Of a stretch of 41,085 bases of DNA, positions 29,990 through 41,085 are shown one piece after another. The notes beneath the pieces are model-generated. The model was not told where the DNA came from. It made no database searches and saw only the letters and a program-made list of their open reading frames with translations. Source of the stretch: Dissophora ornata (taxonomy: Eukaryota; Mortierellomycota; Mortierellomycetes; Mortierellales; Mortierellaceae); NCBI GenBank assembly GCA_025201705.1, contig MU616801.1, positions 1 to 41,085 of the forward strand. Direction: 5' to 3'. The stretch's first letter is position 1. Every line of letters starts with the position of its first letter. The position numbers and the translations under genes were made by a program.

Positions 29990-31509
29990 CTATGGCCGTG
30001 GCATGTTCATTTCCCGCCAGAACCGTCCCGAAAACAGATCGCCCGATTTCACTAACCACGCTGCAATGCCCCCAAACCACGTCCCAACAACAGGCAGATG
30101 GCACACCCCGCCTATCGGATTCATGGCTATGACCATTTGCGGTCGAATCGGCACGTAGTCTTCCAGCCTGTTCCACGATCGGCAGATATATCCATCTCTC
30201 TCGTCATCGGCATCCTCGTCATCGGTATCTTTGTGCTCGTCTTCCTCGTCTTCAATTCCCCGCCGTGCCCTCCTCTTCTCTTCTCGATGGATCAGCTTGA
30301 TGATGTTGCGAGCAGATGTCTCACCAGCGGCGACAGCGGACATGCAAGTCGGAACTGGATCAGCCTTTGACACATCTCCGATCGCAAACATACGAGGAAA
30401 CGCATTGTGATCCAGTTGCAGAGTCGACTTGACGCGGATCGCCTTTGTCTTGGGATCAAGAATTGAGTTGTAATCGAACTTGCCGGATTCTTCTCCAGCA
30501 GGTAGCAGCGTTGAGAGAAGGCTCGTGTCGACGCTCATGCCGATCGAAAAGAATTGCAGGTCGCTCTGAATTGTCCTGCCCGACCCCTTCAGTCTGATTG
30601 TCCTCTCCGCTTTCTGCACGGAATTCTCTCGCGACAACCCAGGGATATCTGCCCTCTCGTTCAGAATGACCTCAACACCATAACTCTCTAGGTAACGCCG
30701 GGTGTGGTCTTTGAAGCTCTGGGGGAACTTTGGGTAGTTGACAAGATCTGATGCTTGATGAATCAAGGTAACGCTCTTGCTGGGGAAGGCGTACTTTAAC
30801 TCACCGGCCATCTCAACACCACAGGCTCCCCCGCCGACGATTACGATCCGTTCCGACTGCTTGATATCCTCCTGGGTCTTTTCAAGGAGCCTTAACCCCT
30901 CTGCTGCGCTGTCGACTTTCCACTTGGCTGGAGAAGGGACCATTGATCCCGTGGCTATCACAAGGTAGTCAAAGTCGATTCGCCAAGGATCTGTGATGTC
31001 GGACGAGGATATGGGCTTGTCTGACGAGAGCAGAACATGATCGTGGAAGATGTTCTGAACTGTGCCTTGAACGACTTTGTGAGGCGAGGTTTTGGGAAAG
31101 AGATTTGTGTATGGGATCCATAGGTTCTTGGCAAAATCTTTCTGGACAAGGGCGCGGTAGGATGCGATGCAGTGGTGTCTTGCATCGCGACTACAGATGT
31201 CAATAGGGGAACGCAAGGATGAGTACAGGACGTTGGAGTCCTTGGGCAGGCCATGCTGTAGTTTGTTAAGGCAGGCTACCCCTCCATACGACCCGCCAAT
31301 CACAACGACATGTAAGGTCCTCTTAAGTGGGAGCGGTGCATTTACCTTTCAATAAGGGTAATGGCAACGTTGGAGTCCTTGAGCAGGCCATGCTGCAGTT
31401 TGTTGACGCAGGCTACCCCTCCATACGATCCGCCAATCACAACGACATGTATTGTGCTCGACGTGATACTGCTGCTACGGCTGCTGCTGATACTGCTTCT
31501 ATTCGTCAT
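29990..31509 (-). CDS. AIF/FSP1-type (AMID-like) FAD-dependent oxidoreductase
   Basis: Two exons, 31509-31346 and 31190-29990, give 454 residues. The first FAD-binding motif HVVVIGGSYGGVACVNKLQ (21-39) is in exon 1, which ends NVAITLIE. Exon 2 continues RDARHHCIASYRALVQKDFA. The second dinucleotide motif is RIVIVGGGACGVEMAGELKY (NAD(P)H). The FAD phosphate region is PRMFAIGDVSKAD. The layout matches AIFM2/FSP1 and fungal AMID-like NAD(P)H-quinone oxidoreductases. An acidic low-complexity loop (DEEDEHKDTDDEDADDE) interrupts the C-terminal part, which ends in a conserved-looking PIGGVCHLPVVGTWFGGIAA. The 155-nt intron contains a 94% identical copy of 85 nt of exon 1 (31230-31314). An alternative frame opens inside that copy at 31303, giving a 437-residue form without splicing but lacking the start of the Rossmann motif. 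It shares a divergent promoter interval with RPS23. Confidence 0.85.
31230..31314 (-). repeat. Intronic copy of exon 1 (FAD-motif segment)
   Basis: These 85 nt match 31367-31451 at 80 of 85 positions, offset by exactly 137 nt. The copied part encodes VVVIGGSYGG through KDSN. Two of the five differences change residues (Val to Leu, Leu to Pro). The copy lacks the exon 1 splice donor. Confidence 0.85.
31367..31451 (-). repeat. Exon 1 segment duplicated in the adjacent intron
   Basis: Original (in-use) copy of the 85-bp direct repeat pair, inside exon 1 of the FAD oxidoreductase. It starts 53 bp beyond the end of the other copy (31230-31314). Confidence 0.85.
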
Positions 31510-31982
31510 GGCTTTTGTAGTGTCGGAGCTTGGGTTGTGCTGCTGTCAAGGAACGAAGGATAGAGGAAAGAAGAGGAAAGGAAGGAAGATGGAAGGGAAT
31601 GCGCGAGCGGGTAATGAGGGATAATGAGGAATGCGAATGGAGATATTGCAACTACTTCGTTCGGTACGTTTGTGCAGTACATGACAGTGAGCAAGAGCGT
31701 GTCAAAGGAAGAACCAAAAAAAAAAGGAGAGACCCATTCCCTGCGCACAACTCGGCCACTTGTCGTTGGAGTAGGGTGCAGGCTGGCAACAGCCGACACA
31801 TGGAGACATACTAGCACGGATCACCCTGACAAATCAGTAATGACAAGAGTTCACATGGACACACCTCAACTCACGACTCACGAGGGCGTGGCGCACGTGA
31901 TCCAGAAATGAAGGGAAAAAAAATATATTGCACTAAGTCTCTGCGACACAGATTTACTCTCTCTCTCACTATCTCTTAAAAA
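31510..31982. promoter_or_regulatory. Divergent promoter interval, FAD oxidoreductase / RPS23
   Basis: 473 bp between divergent starts. A G/A-rich stretch (about 31555-31625) lies nearer the oxidoreductase. A CT-repeat leader (TTTACTCTCTCTCTCACTAT, near 31951-31970) lies just before the RPS23 ATG, like pyrimidine tracts of ribosomal-protein genes. Confidence 0.45.
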
Positions 31983-33489
<1,507 letters not shown>

Positions 33490-33640
33490 ATGGATGTTCG
33501 TCTTTATGTTCTGTGCTTTCCTTTCTAAAAACAACATTTCCGAAGCGAAATAAATCGATATCAAAGAGTTGCCGATCCCGTGGAGAAACTGATATGCAAT
33601 GAACATGAATTGTTTCATGTTTGTGTGCTTCTTTATTTTA

Positions 33641-35179
33641 CTATGTTTGCCATGCTTCTGTGTCGCTTGTCTCTTCGTACTGAGGGTCGTGATCCTGCTC
33701 AACGCCATGGCGAACTACAGAAGCATATGACATCGGAATGGTAGTTACGGTTGTTGGAATTGAAGTATAGTTCGTCTTAAGCTCAGTTACGAATGATGAT
33801 GATGGTGAAATGGCCTCAAACGTGCTGCTGTCCATAGATTGTGCTTGCGAGCATTGATTATGTGGCGGTTGTTCCTTCGGTGTAGTGGCAGTGGGTGACA
33901 TTGGCCTTGGTGAAGAAGTTCTTGGAGGGTTCAAATTGAAAGGTGTCGCAAAGTGAATGCTGTCTCCGAGAACAATCGAGTCATCGGCCATATCCACAAC
34001 GGAAGAGGTCGTCGACGACGATGACGACGACAGCCTCAGTCTCTCGGCTCTCTCTCTTTTCAGCCGTTGTATCTCATTCTCCTCCTCGTCATTCTGATCC
34101 GTGCCTGCACGCACTACAACGCTAGTCTGCGTGCCCGAAGCGCAGACGATGAGTTTGCTGCGCTCAATGCCAGTGCCTGGAACCAGTACACTCGGACTGT
34201 GCGTCGATGGAGATGCCGGTGCTGATGAAGGGCCGACCCAACTCTTCCACGAAAACATTGAAGGTCTATTTGAGGCAGAAGGCGACGCGATGACTTCTGT
34301 TGATCCAGGGACAAGGCCGCTAGCCTTCATGATCTCGACTTTCACTGTTATGCTGTGATCACCTCGGACGACGACTGCTCCCCGTGAGATGAGTAAGTAT
34401 GTCGACGAGTCGCAGTCCGAGAGAATGTTGCACTTGAAGTCGATGGGTTTGAGTGTGAAGTGTCTGGGTAAGAGTGTCGTTCCCGTTAACTGGCTCGTCA
34501 TTGCGATCAACGTTGGTAGCAAGCTCGCTATCGTTTGCAAATGAAAACAGAGGCACCAATAATTAATTGCGAGGACTTCAAAGCAGCACATAACAAACGT
34601 CCGAGACAACTGGAAACAACAGCACATACCATGGAAGGCACCTCCTTCTCCAGAGACCTCGGCCCTAAATGGCATGACGACCTCGACACGTCCTGGCTGG
34701 ACTCCAGCGAGCGTGATCCCTAAGGTCTTACACAGTCCATAGCAGGACACCATCGCGTTAACCCGCTCCCAGTATGAGTCCTCTGCGGGTGTCCACAGAA
34801 TCTCATTCAGTACATCCATGCTCGTCCCGAGGCCCTCTGCAGCAGCAGCAGCGTTTGCATCTCGGTTTGCTAGTGCATTGACGCCATTGCTACTATTGCT
34901 GCGGTGTCGACTGTTGCTACCGCTGGATGTTGTGAAATAGCTTAGCGTCTTGATGGCCTTGATAGTCGGGGGCAGGAGTTTGATGATCGGGAGTACGACT
35001 GTGACGAATTTGAATATGGTCGCAGGCTCAAGAGAGAGGAGGAGAGCCTTGCGACGGTGGGTGTTGAGTAAGGACAGGGCAACGAGGAAGGTCCTCTGCA
35101 GCTCGAGCGTGACCCGGTTCATGTATTTGGCAGGGATCAGTTTTCTATAGGAAAAGAGCCTTGACTGGACGTTGGGCAT
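33641..35179 (-). CDS. Hotdog-fold thioesterase-like protein with disordered tail
   Basis: Exons 35179-34630 and 34527-33641 give 478 residues. The N-terminal 85 residues include hydrophobic segments (FKFVTVVLPIIKLLPPTIKA). Residues about 128-250 look like a 4HBT/PaaI (ACOT13/THEM-like) domain: SYWERVNAMVSCYGLCKTLG, LAGVQPGRVEVVMPFRAEVS and GGAFHG, where the family has an HGG-type helix start. After the intron come LLPTLIAMTSQLTG, FTLKPIDFKCNIL and ISRGAVVVRGDHSITVKVEI. The remainder (about 200 residues) is Ser/Thr/Pro-rich and disordered. The Asp/Glu catalytic residue of PaaI enzymes is not obvious, so activity is uncertain. The 102-nt intron splits the FHG codon. Convergent with RPS23, 151 bp between stops. 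Confidence 0.6.
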   Translation of the reverse strand: MPNVQSRLFSYRKLIPAKYMNRVTLELQRTFLVALSLLNTHRRKALLLSLEPATIFKFVTVVLPIIKLLPPTIKAIKTLSYFTTSSGSNSRHRSNSSNGVNALANRDANAAAAAEGLGTSMDVLNEILWTPAEDSYWERVNAMVSCYGLCKTLGITLAGVQPGRVEVVMPFRAEVSGEGGAFHGMCCCFQLSRTFVMCCFEVLAINYWCLCFHLQTIASLLPTLIAMTSQLTGTTLLPRHFTLKPIDFKCNILSDCDSSTYLLISRGAVVVRGDHSITVKVEIMKASGLVPGSTEVIASPSASNRPSMFSWKSWVGPSSAPASPSTHSPSVLVPGTGIERSKLIVCASGTQTSVVVRAGTDQNDEEENEIQRLKRERAERLRLSSSSSSTTSSVVDMADDSIVLGDSIHFATPFNLNPPRTSSPRPMSPTATTPKEQPPHNQCSQAQSMDSSTFEAISPSSSFVTELKTNYTSIPTTVTTIPMSYASVVRHGVEQDHDPQYEETSDTEAWQT

Positions 35180-35750
35180 GACAACGGGGTGTGATATGAT
35201 CTATGCCGTGTATGCAGAATTATGTGAGAGGGCCAAAAGGGGGGAGCGTCACTCTCTGGTGGAGTAAGTGTAGGCTGACAACAGGGCGAGGGTTCGGGTA
35301 CACTAGTGCACTGACAAAAATGAAGGTATGAATATAAACGTCTTAATGGGCTGGCGGACAGACCGGAATGAAAGAAGGATGAGAGGGACGAGAGGGACGA
35401 GAGGGATGAAGATGAAGAGATCCGAAAAGCGGAGCAGGGCAGGGCTTGTCTACAACAACAGAATAGACAAGCGCAACCTTCTTTCCACCGACATGGCACG
35501 TGAAGAACGAGGTCGTGTGCGCCGGTGGCAGCCGAGATTGCATTGCGCTTGTGCAACGGCAGCATCGCCTCCACCTCCACGGAAACACATCGCCAAGAAA
35601 TTCCCGAGTTCAGGAACGGGCATGGCTCGACACGTGTACACGCTAGAAATACACGCGAGCGTATCGCTTCATTTTATGCTGTCGCTCCTGTAGGGGTGTT
35701 GCTACCGTAAGAGACAAGTGGGTCTAAAAGTACATGATATGCCCCCATGG
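35180..35750. other. Intergenic, promoter side of the thioesterase-like gene
   Basis: Short GAGAGGGAC repeats near 35380-35405. Open frames on both strands overlap each other and show no domain. This interval also holds the 3' flank of the BRF1-like gene. Confidence 0.4.
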
Positions 35751-37997
35751 CTATTCGTAGCCGTCGTTGTAATCGTCAAAGTCATCCTGCTCGCCGTAGC
35801 TGTCAACGTCCTCCTGGAAACCATCAACTCCACCACGACCATCGCCCCACGTCTCAACTGTCACATCCTCTCCTCCTACGCAAACCTCTTCCTCCCCATC
35901 CACCCTCTCCTTTCGCTCCTTCTGCTCTTCTTGTTCCTCGTTATCGCTGAGAGCTTCCAAGTTCAGCTTGGAAGATCGTACCCTCTTTGAACCTTCAAGC
36001 TGCTGCAATCCTGAGAAGGATTGCGACCCTGGTCCACATTCCGATTCCCTTGATCTCTTAGGTTTGGGAGATCGAGATGTCTGTTTTGTGCTCTCCTTTG
36101 CCCACGCATATATATGTCCCTGAACTCTCAATACTGCCTCGGTCTCTGACGGTGTTCTCAAATATTGTTCAAACTCCTGTTCGTCCAGATCCTCGGCCGT
36201 CAGATGGGCCGAATCCAGCTCCTCTCGAGATCGAGGCAAATGTGAATTTGACATCTTTGCATGGTCCGAACGTGCCCAATACTCCAAGGTATTGTCGGTC
36301 GCCTCTATAAGCTCCTGCTCGGTCCGCGTTCCGAGAAGCAACAAGCTCCGTGTCCAGTTGATCCTTGATAAACTCCGGAAATCATGCTGTTCAGTCCGAC
36401 TGTATGATGGGTGAGAGTTGCTATCCGCCGTCTTTGCAATCTCAAGATATTCTAGACGTCGTTTCTCTTGCCTCAAGTTGGCTTCATAGGCAGGTGGGTG
36501 CAACCGTCCAACTGACGGGACACTGGATGCTTGTTCTAACTGTGCGACCTCAGGGCCTTTGACATGGTTGCTGAGCTCTTCACTATCGTCGTCACTATAG
36601 AGTGTCCAGACAGCGCCATCATTTTCCAGCTCCTGCTCCAACTCTAAGTCCTTTTCTGTCATAAATTCCCCAGGACCCAGTCGGTCGTTGCCGTCCTCAT
36701 CATTGCCTGATGCTACGCTCTCGGACTTGTCGAGCATTGTCCACAGCTGCTGGTTTTGTTGATTCAGATGGCCAAAGTACTTGAAAACATCATCCATGTA
36801 ATATACGAGCTTAGCGGCCTTGATCTTGCTGGCATCCTTAACAAAAGGTAATCGACGTGCCCAAACAAGCATGCATCGCTTCAGCTCTTTGTAGCGGTTG
36901 CTGACTGTTTTGTGTGCACTGCTAAATGTGATCACTGCAAACTCGAGGAGCTCATCGCAGGGTTTTGTGAGAGCAAGTCGCACCTCGACTGCGATAACCA
37001 AACATGCGGCTACCAGCGCCTGTTGCTGCCGCCCCGTCACCAATCCTGAATCCATCGCTATTGTCATGCACTTTTGAGCAGACGACAAAAGACTGCGCAG
37101 ACATGACGTTCGCTCCTCATCATCCAAATTGAACCCGAAAGCGTCCCGAATTTCGTCAGGTAGCTTGTCCATATCTCCACGCTGGATGGAATTAGTCGAG
37201 CCAATGGCCAAAATCCTGTCCAGCATGATCCATGGATCCTCCTCCGTGTTATAGGAAGCACTGTTGAAATCGAGAATTTCGTGCTTAAAAAGTGTCCTTT
37301 TGACAAGCTTATAGGTGGCTCCGATTTTATAGGGCGATATTTCTGCTCGGACAGCGACCTCGACAAGTGAAAGCCCTTTTCTAGACTCCTTGGACGCAAT
37401 GTACAGGCAAGCAAGGGCAGCGCGGGCCGCGGGGTTCCAGAACGTCAACGGCTGAACACTCATGATATATTTCCAGAGAAAATACGCTCGACTCACATCA
37501 GAGGGCGTGAGGTTATTCAAACGACCTGCGGCTGCAAGGTATTGGCGCATCTGCTCAAAGCGCTTTCCACGGTATGCCTTCCTGCTCTCCGTAGCCGATG
37601 GTTTATGGCGATGTCCATGGTGTCCAGCTCTGGGGTCATGAGTGGGCTGTAGCGGCCGACCGATGGAGCTGACAGGGACAAGCCCATGCGAGCGCATGCG
37701 CTTAGTGCTGTTATCGTCTGTGTGCTCAGAGCCCTCGAAGACGGTTTCCTCGAGGACGTGGCCACAGTTGTGACAGACGATAGTACCGATCACATACTCT
37801 TCAAAGACACTGTTGCCACTGCAGTCTGGGCAATGCAAATCTGGGCGATGACCACTTGATGTCGGAGCTTTGGGAGCGCTGGGGGTGGTAATTGTGGCGA
37901 GAGGGCTAATTGGGTGTGGATGGGGACCGGCTCCAGTAGACATGAGCAGTTGGGTAGTTCTTGGCGTGAGGGTGCTTGCTGATGCTGTGCGGTCCAA
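35751..37997 (-). CDS. TFIIB-family transcription factor, BRF1-like (TFIIIB)
   Basis: An uninterrupted 748-residue frame. The N-terminal zinc ribbon has Cys56, Cys59, Cys75 and Cys78 (LHCPDCSGNSVFEEYVIGTI then VCHNCGHVLEE). Next come two cyclin-like repeats: first about residues 150-240 (YFLWKYIMSVQPLTFWNPAA, CLYIASKESRKGLSLVEVAV, KIGATYKLVKRTL), second about 295-400 (QQQALVAACLVIAVEVRLAL, KTVSNRYKELKRCML). A later block, DLDEQEFEQYLRTPSETEAV, resembles the Brf1 segment that contacts TBP. The tail is acidic with KPKRSRESE basic patches. Brf1 places Pol III at tRNA and 5S genes. The spacer between zinc ribbon and core (about 60 residues) and the very degenerate core leave room for another TFIIB paralogue such as a BRF2-like or fungal-specific factor. 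Intronless, unlike most genes here. Confidence 0.7.
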   Translation of the reverse strand: MDRTASASTLTPRTTQLLMSTGAGPHPHPISPLATITTPSAPKAPTSSGHRPDLHCPDCSGNSVFEEYVIGTIVCHNCGHVLEETVFEGSEHTDDNSTKRMRSHGLVPVSSIGRPLQPTHDPRAGHHGHRHKPSATESRKAYRGKRFEQMRQYLAAAGRLNNLTPSDVSRAYFLWKYIMSVQPLTFWNPAARAALACLYIASKESRKGLSLVEVAVRAEISPYKIGATYKLVKRTLFKHEILDFNSASYNTEEDPWIMLDRILAIGSTNSIQRGDMDKLPDEIRDAFGFNLDDEERTSCLRSLLSSAQKCMTIAMDSGLVTGRQQQALVAACLVIAVEVRLALTKPCDELLEFAVITFSSAHKTVSNRYKELKRCMLVWARRLPFVKDASKIKAAKLVYYMDDVFKYFGHLNQQNQQLWTMLDKSESVASGNDEDGNDRLGPGEFMTEKDLELEQELENDGAVWTLYSDDDSEELSNHVKGPEVAQLEQASSVPSVGRLHPPAYEANLRQEKRRLEYLEIAKTADSNSHPSYSRTEQHDFRSLSRINWTRSLLLLGTRTEQELIEATDNTLEYWARSDHAKMSNSHLPRSREELDSAHLTAEDLDEQEFEQYLRTPSETEAVLRVQGHIYAWAKESTKQTSRSPKPKRSRESECGPGSQSFSGLQQLEGSKRVRSSKLNLEALSDNEEQEEQKERKERVDGEEEVCVGGEDVTVETWGDGRGGVDGFQEDVDSYGEQDDFDDYNDGYE

Positions 37998-39067
37998 GCT
38001 TGGACTGCATTTTTTTTTTTAGTGCAACCCTGCGTGGCTTGTGTTCATTGGAGTGGCTGCATTCACTGTGGGAAGAGTTCGAACAGTTGCCCGATTCGGC
38101 AATCGATTGTCGGACCAAAACCAACCCCTGGGTCGCATCTGGATCACACCCACTCAGCATCGAAGATCGGTCGCACCACGCATGTGGAGATCGTGCATGG
38201 ATATGGCCCATGTACAGTGCATATCGAAAATGCCATCAGCGAATTCAATGTAAATAAGGGGACGACATCGACTGCATCTCCTCCCGGAGGAGAGGATGGA
38301 TACAACTACAACTGCGACATTTCGAAGAGGCGCTCGTTTCTTCGCTCTGTGCTTTGAGGCCCTGGCCTGCGCAGTGTGGAATGGCAACTCAGTCGGCGCA
38401 TTCCCTTTCTCGCTGTTCTGCTCTTGATAGTGATCAAGACATGAAATAAAAAAAAGAAGCGGAGACTGAATGGGAAACGAGTTCACCTGGCTTTTGGGAT
38501 ATAAGGACTGAATAGGGTGCAATTGAGTATGTTCATTAAGGTTCGCATGGACTTCGCCCGCCTCTACCGCCCTTGCGATCGTGTTCTGCGAATGAATCAG
38601 AGTCGTGTATTCAATCTGAGAAAGGAGTCAGCCTTTCATATATATGTAAAAACTCTTTTTTTTTTGTTCACACAACGCTTCAATGACCGTGCTATTCGCA
38701 TAGAAAAAGAAAGGGGCAGAGAAAAGACTCGGATGGAACAGGCAACTTTCTAGACTTATAAAAGGAGGGCTGCTCTGCCATGCTATACGTCTGACCTTTC
38801 ACTAGCTAGTCAGTCAGTAGCATATCCCATCCACCCAGCCGCCCACATACCCACACGTCCATTCATACAGCAAAGACCCTTGTTTGCTTTGCCGTGATAT
38901 ACCACTGTTTGTTCTACATCCTCGTGTTTAGCGTCGATCATCTTTTTTACCTTCAACCTACCCCACATTTCGCTCCCTGGCTTACGAGAACGAATTTCGC
39001 TAGTGCACTCCTGAAAGGACGCATCTTCTCATTACATATCACTCTTTCTCCCCTTCACTCGGCCAAG
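37998..39067. promoter_or_regulatory. Divergent interval, BRF1-like / MFS transporter
   Basis: About 1.07 kb between divergent starts. TATAAAA at 38757-38763 lies 305 nt before the transporter ATG and is followed by CAGTCAGT and C-rich leader sequence. No other gene is seen; plus-strand frames (37976-38357) and minus-strand frames overlap without domains. Confidence 0.45.
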
Positions 39068-40889
39068 ATGATGAACCGCGGTGCAGTTGTGTCTGAGAGG
39101 ACCATCAAGTATACCTCACTTGTTGTCGGTGTCCTTGTCATGGCGTTATCTGGCTCCCTCTTCTCATTCGCCTCCTTAAGCACAGATCTCAAGGCCAGAT
39201 TCGGATTCAATTCTTCCAACATCAATTTGCTAGCCGCCATCGGCGATACCGCCATGTACGTCGGCTTCCTTATCGTCGGTCCTATTTACGACCATTACGG
39301 TGAACGATGGACTCTCGTCGTTGCCTCTGTCCTGACCTTTTTGGGCTACGGTGGCATGTATATCGCCTATGCCAAAGCATGGGGTGGCCTTGGCTTTCTC
39401 ATGGTCCTTTACTGCCTTGCCGGAGCTGCCTCTACAGCTGGGTAAGTCAGACAACACAGAGATGAATTATTCACCGATGCTTTGCGTCGCTTCTGTACTC
39501 ATCATCGCGTTTTCCCTCTCTTTTGATTCACCAACATCCAGGTACTTAGCGGCGCTCGCTGCCAACATGGCCAATTTCTCTGCTGCCACTTCCGGAACTG
39601 TGTCGGGCATCTTGCTCGCCTTCTTTGGCCTCTCTGCTACCCTCTTCTCCCAAATCAAGACGCACCTCTTCTCGGGCGATAACGAAGTTTCTAGCTCAGT
39701 GGCAGAACTGAAGGGCTCCAAGGCAACCCAGAACTATTTGCTCTTTCTAACTATAATTACAACGGCTATCTACATTATCGCGGCTGTATTTATGGTAAAG
39801 ATCAACAAGCCTGAAGTCAAATCTCTTGAGTTGAGCTCGTCTTCCAGTACAACGTTCAGCGATGACCTTGAAAAGCAAGAAGCTGCACAGGCCAACACGG
39901 TCCAACCTACCCATGCCCTGTCCCGAAACACGACCTTTACGCCCTCGATGAACAATGGCCGGGAGCCTGCCTCGCGTCTTGAGGGTTGGAATCAGTCAAG
40001 CACAACGCTCGATAAAGAACCGGCCACCCTTGGGTCGGCCAATCATCTCCCTGGCGATAACATCCTGGAGAATGCTGCTCCAGTCCCAGTTGCTCCTACC
40101 CCGTTGATAACCACAGATCCTACCAAGGTCTCATTCAACCCATACCTGACCTCGGTCGACATGAAGCCCAAGCAACTGCTTTTCGAGTCAACGTTCTGGT
40201 TCTTTGTCATCGCTCAAGTCACCCAACAAGGGTTCTCGTACATCAACAACGTTGATTCGATCATTTACGCCATCTTGGACCCGACTGACCCCAGCACGGT
40301 GATGCGCGCTGTATCTTTGACCGGTCTCCACGTCACGCTCATCTCCATCGGCAATTGTGTCGGGCGTCTTGCTTCGGGCATCATCTCGGATTGGGTCATC
40401 TCTCGCTACCGCATTTCGCGATCCATCTTCTTTTTCGGCTCCCAGATCATCATTCTTGTCCCGTTGACGATAATGGCCTTCTCGCCTACTGTGTCCTCAG
40501 CAGCGCTCGTTATCAGCTCCTGTCTAATTGGTGCGACGTATGGCGCAACTGGGGCTCTCTTTGCTTCGATGACCCGCGACTTTTTCGGCAGCAAGTACTA
40601 CGGCAGTGCTTGCGGCATGGTCATGGTCCTCAATGGCGCCAACCCCTTTATTGCAAACCAGCTTTATGGTTTCTTTTACGATCGTGCAGTCCAACAGATG
40701 TCTTCTGCTCCTGCCACCAGTGTCACTGACGACCAGGCGTCATGTGTGGGCCGCTCTTGCTATGACTCGAGTTTCAAGGTCGCGTCGTTGTTGCAACTTG
40801 TCTGTATTCTTTCTGCTGGACTGCTGTTCTGGGCACACATGAGGAATGGCAAAAGGTTGATGCGAAAGATGTGCAACCAGGCTGTATAA
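39068..40889 (+). CDS. MFS transporter, MCH1/nodulin-like
   Basis: Exons 39068-39441 and 39542-40889 (100-nt intron) give 573 residues. Start MMNRGAVVSERTIKY; a second ATG follows directly. The N-terminal half has about six membrane helices, with IYDHYGERWTLVVASVLTFL as the MFS loop 2-3 region and NFSAATSGTVSGILLAFFGL, the hallmark of nodulin-like (PF06813) transporters. A long hydrophilic loop (about residues 190-310) rich in Ser, Thr and Asn is predicted cytosolic. The C-terminal half starts LLFESTFWFFVIAQVTQQGF and includes GRLASGIISDW, another MFS loop signature. Yeast Mch1 is the nearest described relative, named for monocarboxylate transporters but without proven carboxylate transport. 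Location (vacuole or plasma membrane) is not readable. Confidence 0.85.
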
Positions 40890-41053
40890 AAGAGATGGTT
40901 GAAAGGAGGAAAGGAAGGAGAAAAAAATACAAATCATACCCCACATAACTTGTACACCAGCAGCGTTGACATTCTCATAGTCTATTCAAATAAACATTTT
41001 GCATTCTTCCCAATCTTCCGAATGCAAGGGATGGAATTATGTAATGTTATGTT

Positions 41054-41084
<31 letters not shown>

Positions 41085-41085
41085 T
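40890..41085. other. 3' flank of the transporter; terminal poly-T run
   Basis: AAATAAACA near 40987 is a likely poly(A) signal. The window ends in long T homopolymers from about 41052, which may be a natural poly-T tract or a contig-end artefact. Confidence 0.5.

Noticed and set aside
31197..31303. Start at 31303 as the main start of the FAD oxidoreductase
   Set aside because: It begins inside the duplicated exon piece and loses the first strand of the Rossmann fold. Splicing 31346 to 31190 gives a complete FAD motif and a better family fit. Kept as a possible isoform.

Overview
The window is eukaryotic nuclear DNA from a fungus. Genes are split by short GT-AG introns, mostly 80-125 nt, many with a CTAAC/CTAAT branch-site-like sequence close to the acceptor. 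There are 5'-pyrimidine-rich leaders, AATAAA-like signals after some genes, a Pol III tRNA gene and worn DNA-transposon remains. The general look of the proteins, and an augmin-type HAUS6 homologue, suggest an early-diverging filamentous lineage such as Mortierellomycota/Mucoromycota. That placement is inference.

Left part (1-12.8 kb), accessory: a tRNA-Gly(UCC) gene with a degenerate tRNA-like fragment beside it; a possibly broken small gene; then two tandem SAM-methyltransferase paralogues (2478-3342 and 3839-4787). A third paralogue lies at 11694-12729. Between copies 2 and 3 is an island holding a Helitron/PIF1 helicase fragment, a broken unknown gene, eroded reading frames, a six-pass membrane protein (8392-9087) and a dead Tc1/mariner-type transposase. 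The three methyltransferases share the same intron position, a 31-bp upstream element containing a TTGTCA/TGACAA inverted repeat, and a His-rich insert that grows from 4 to 10 to 32 histidines. This is the most unusual system in the window.

Middle part (12.8-28.3 kb), housekeeping: 3-hydroxy-3-methylglutaryl-CoA lyase (minus, with a mitochondrial-type N-terminus and a C-terminal SKL), a Rab GTPase (minus), about 3 kb of low-complexity DNA, a long HAUS6-like augmin subunit (minus), chaperonin subunit CCT5 (minus) and proteasome subunit beta-3 (plus). CCT5 and beta-3 are head to head.

Right part (28.3-41 kb): a PIF/Harbinger transposase pseudogene, an AIF/FSP1-type FAD oxidoreductase (minus, with a duplicated piece of exon 1 in its first intron), ribosomal protein uS12/RPS23 (plus), a hotdog-fold thioesterase-like protein with a long disordered tail (minus), an intronless BRF1-like TFIIIB factor (minus) and an MCH1/nodulin-like MFS transporter (plus).

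The housekeeping genes form no metabolic pathway. They are ordinary scattered eukaryotic genes, several sharing divergent promoter intervals. All exon joins were worked out by reading frame, splice dinucleotides and family fit, without transcript data.
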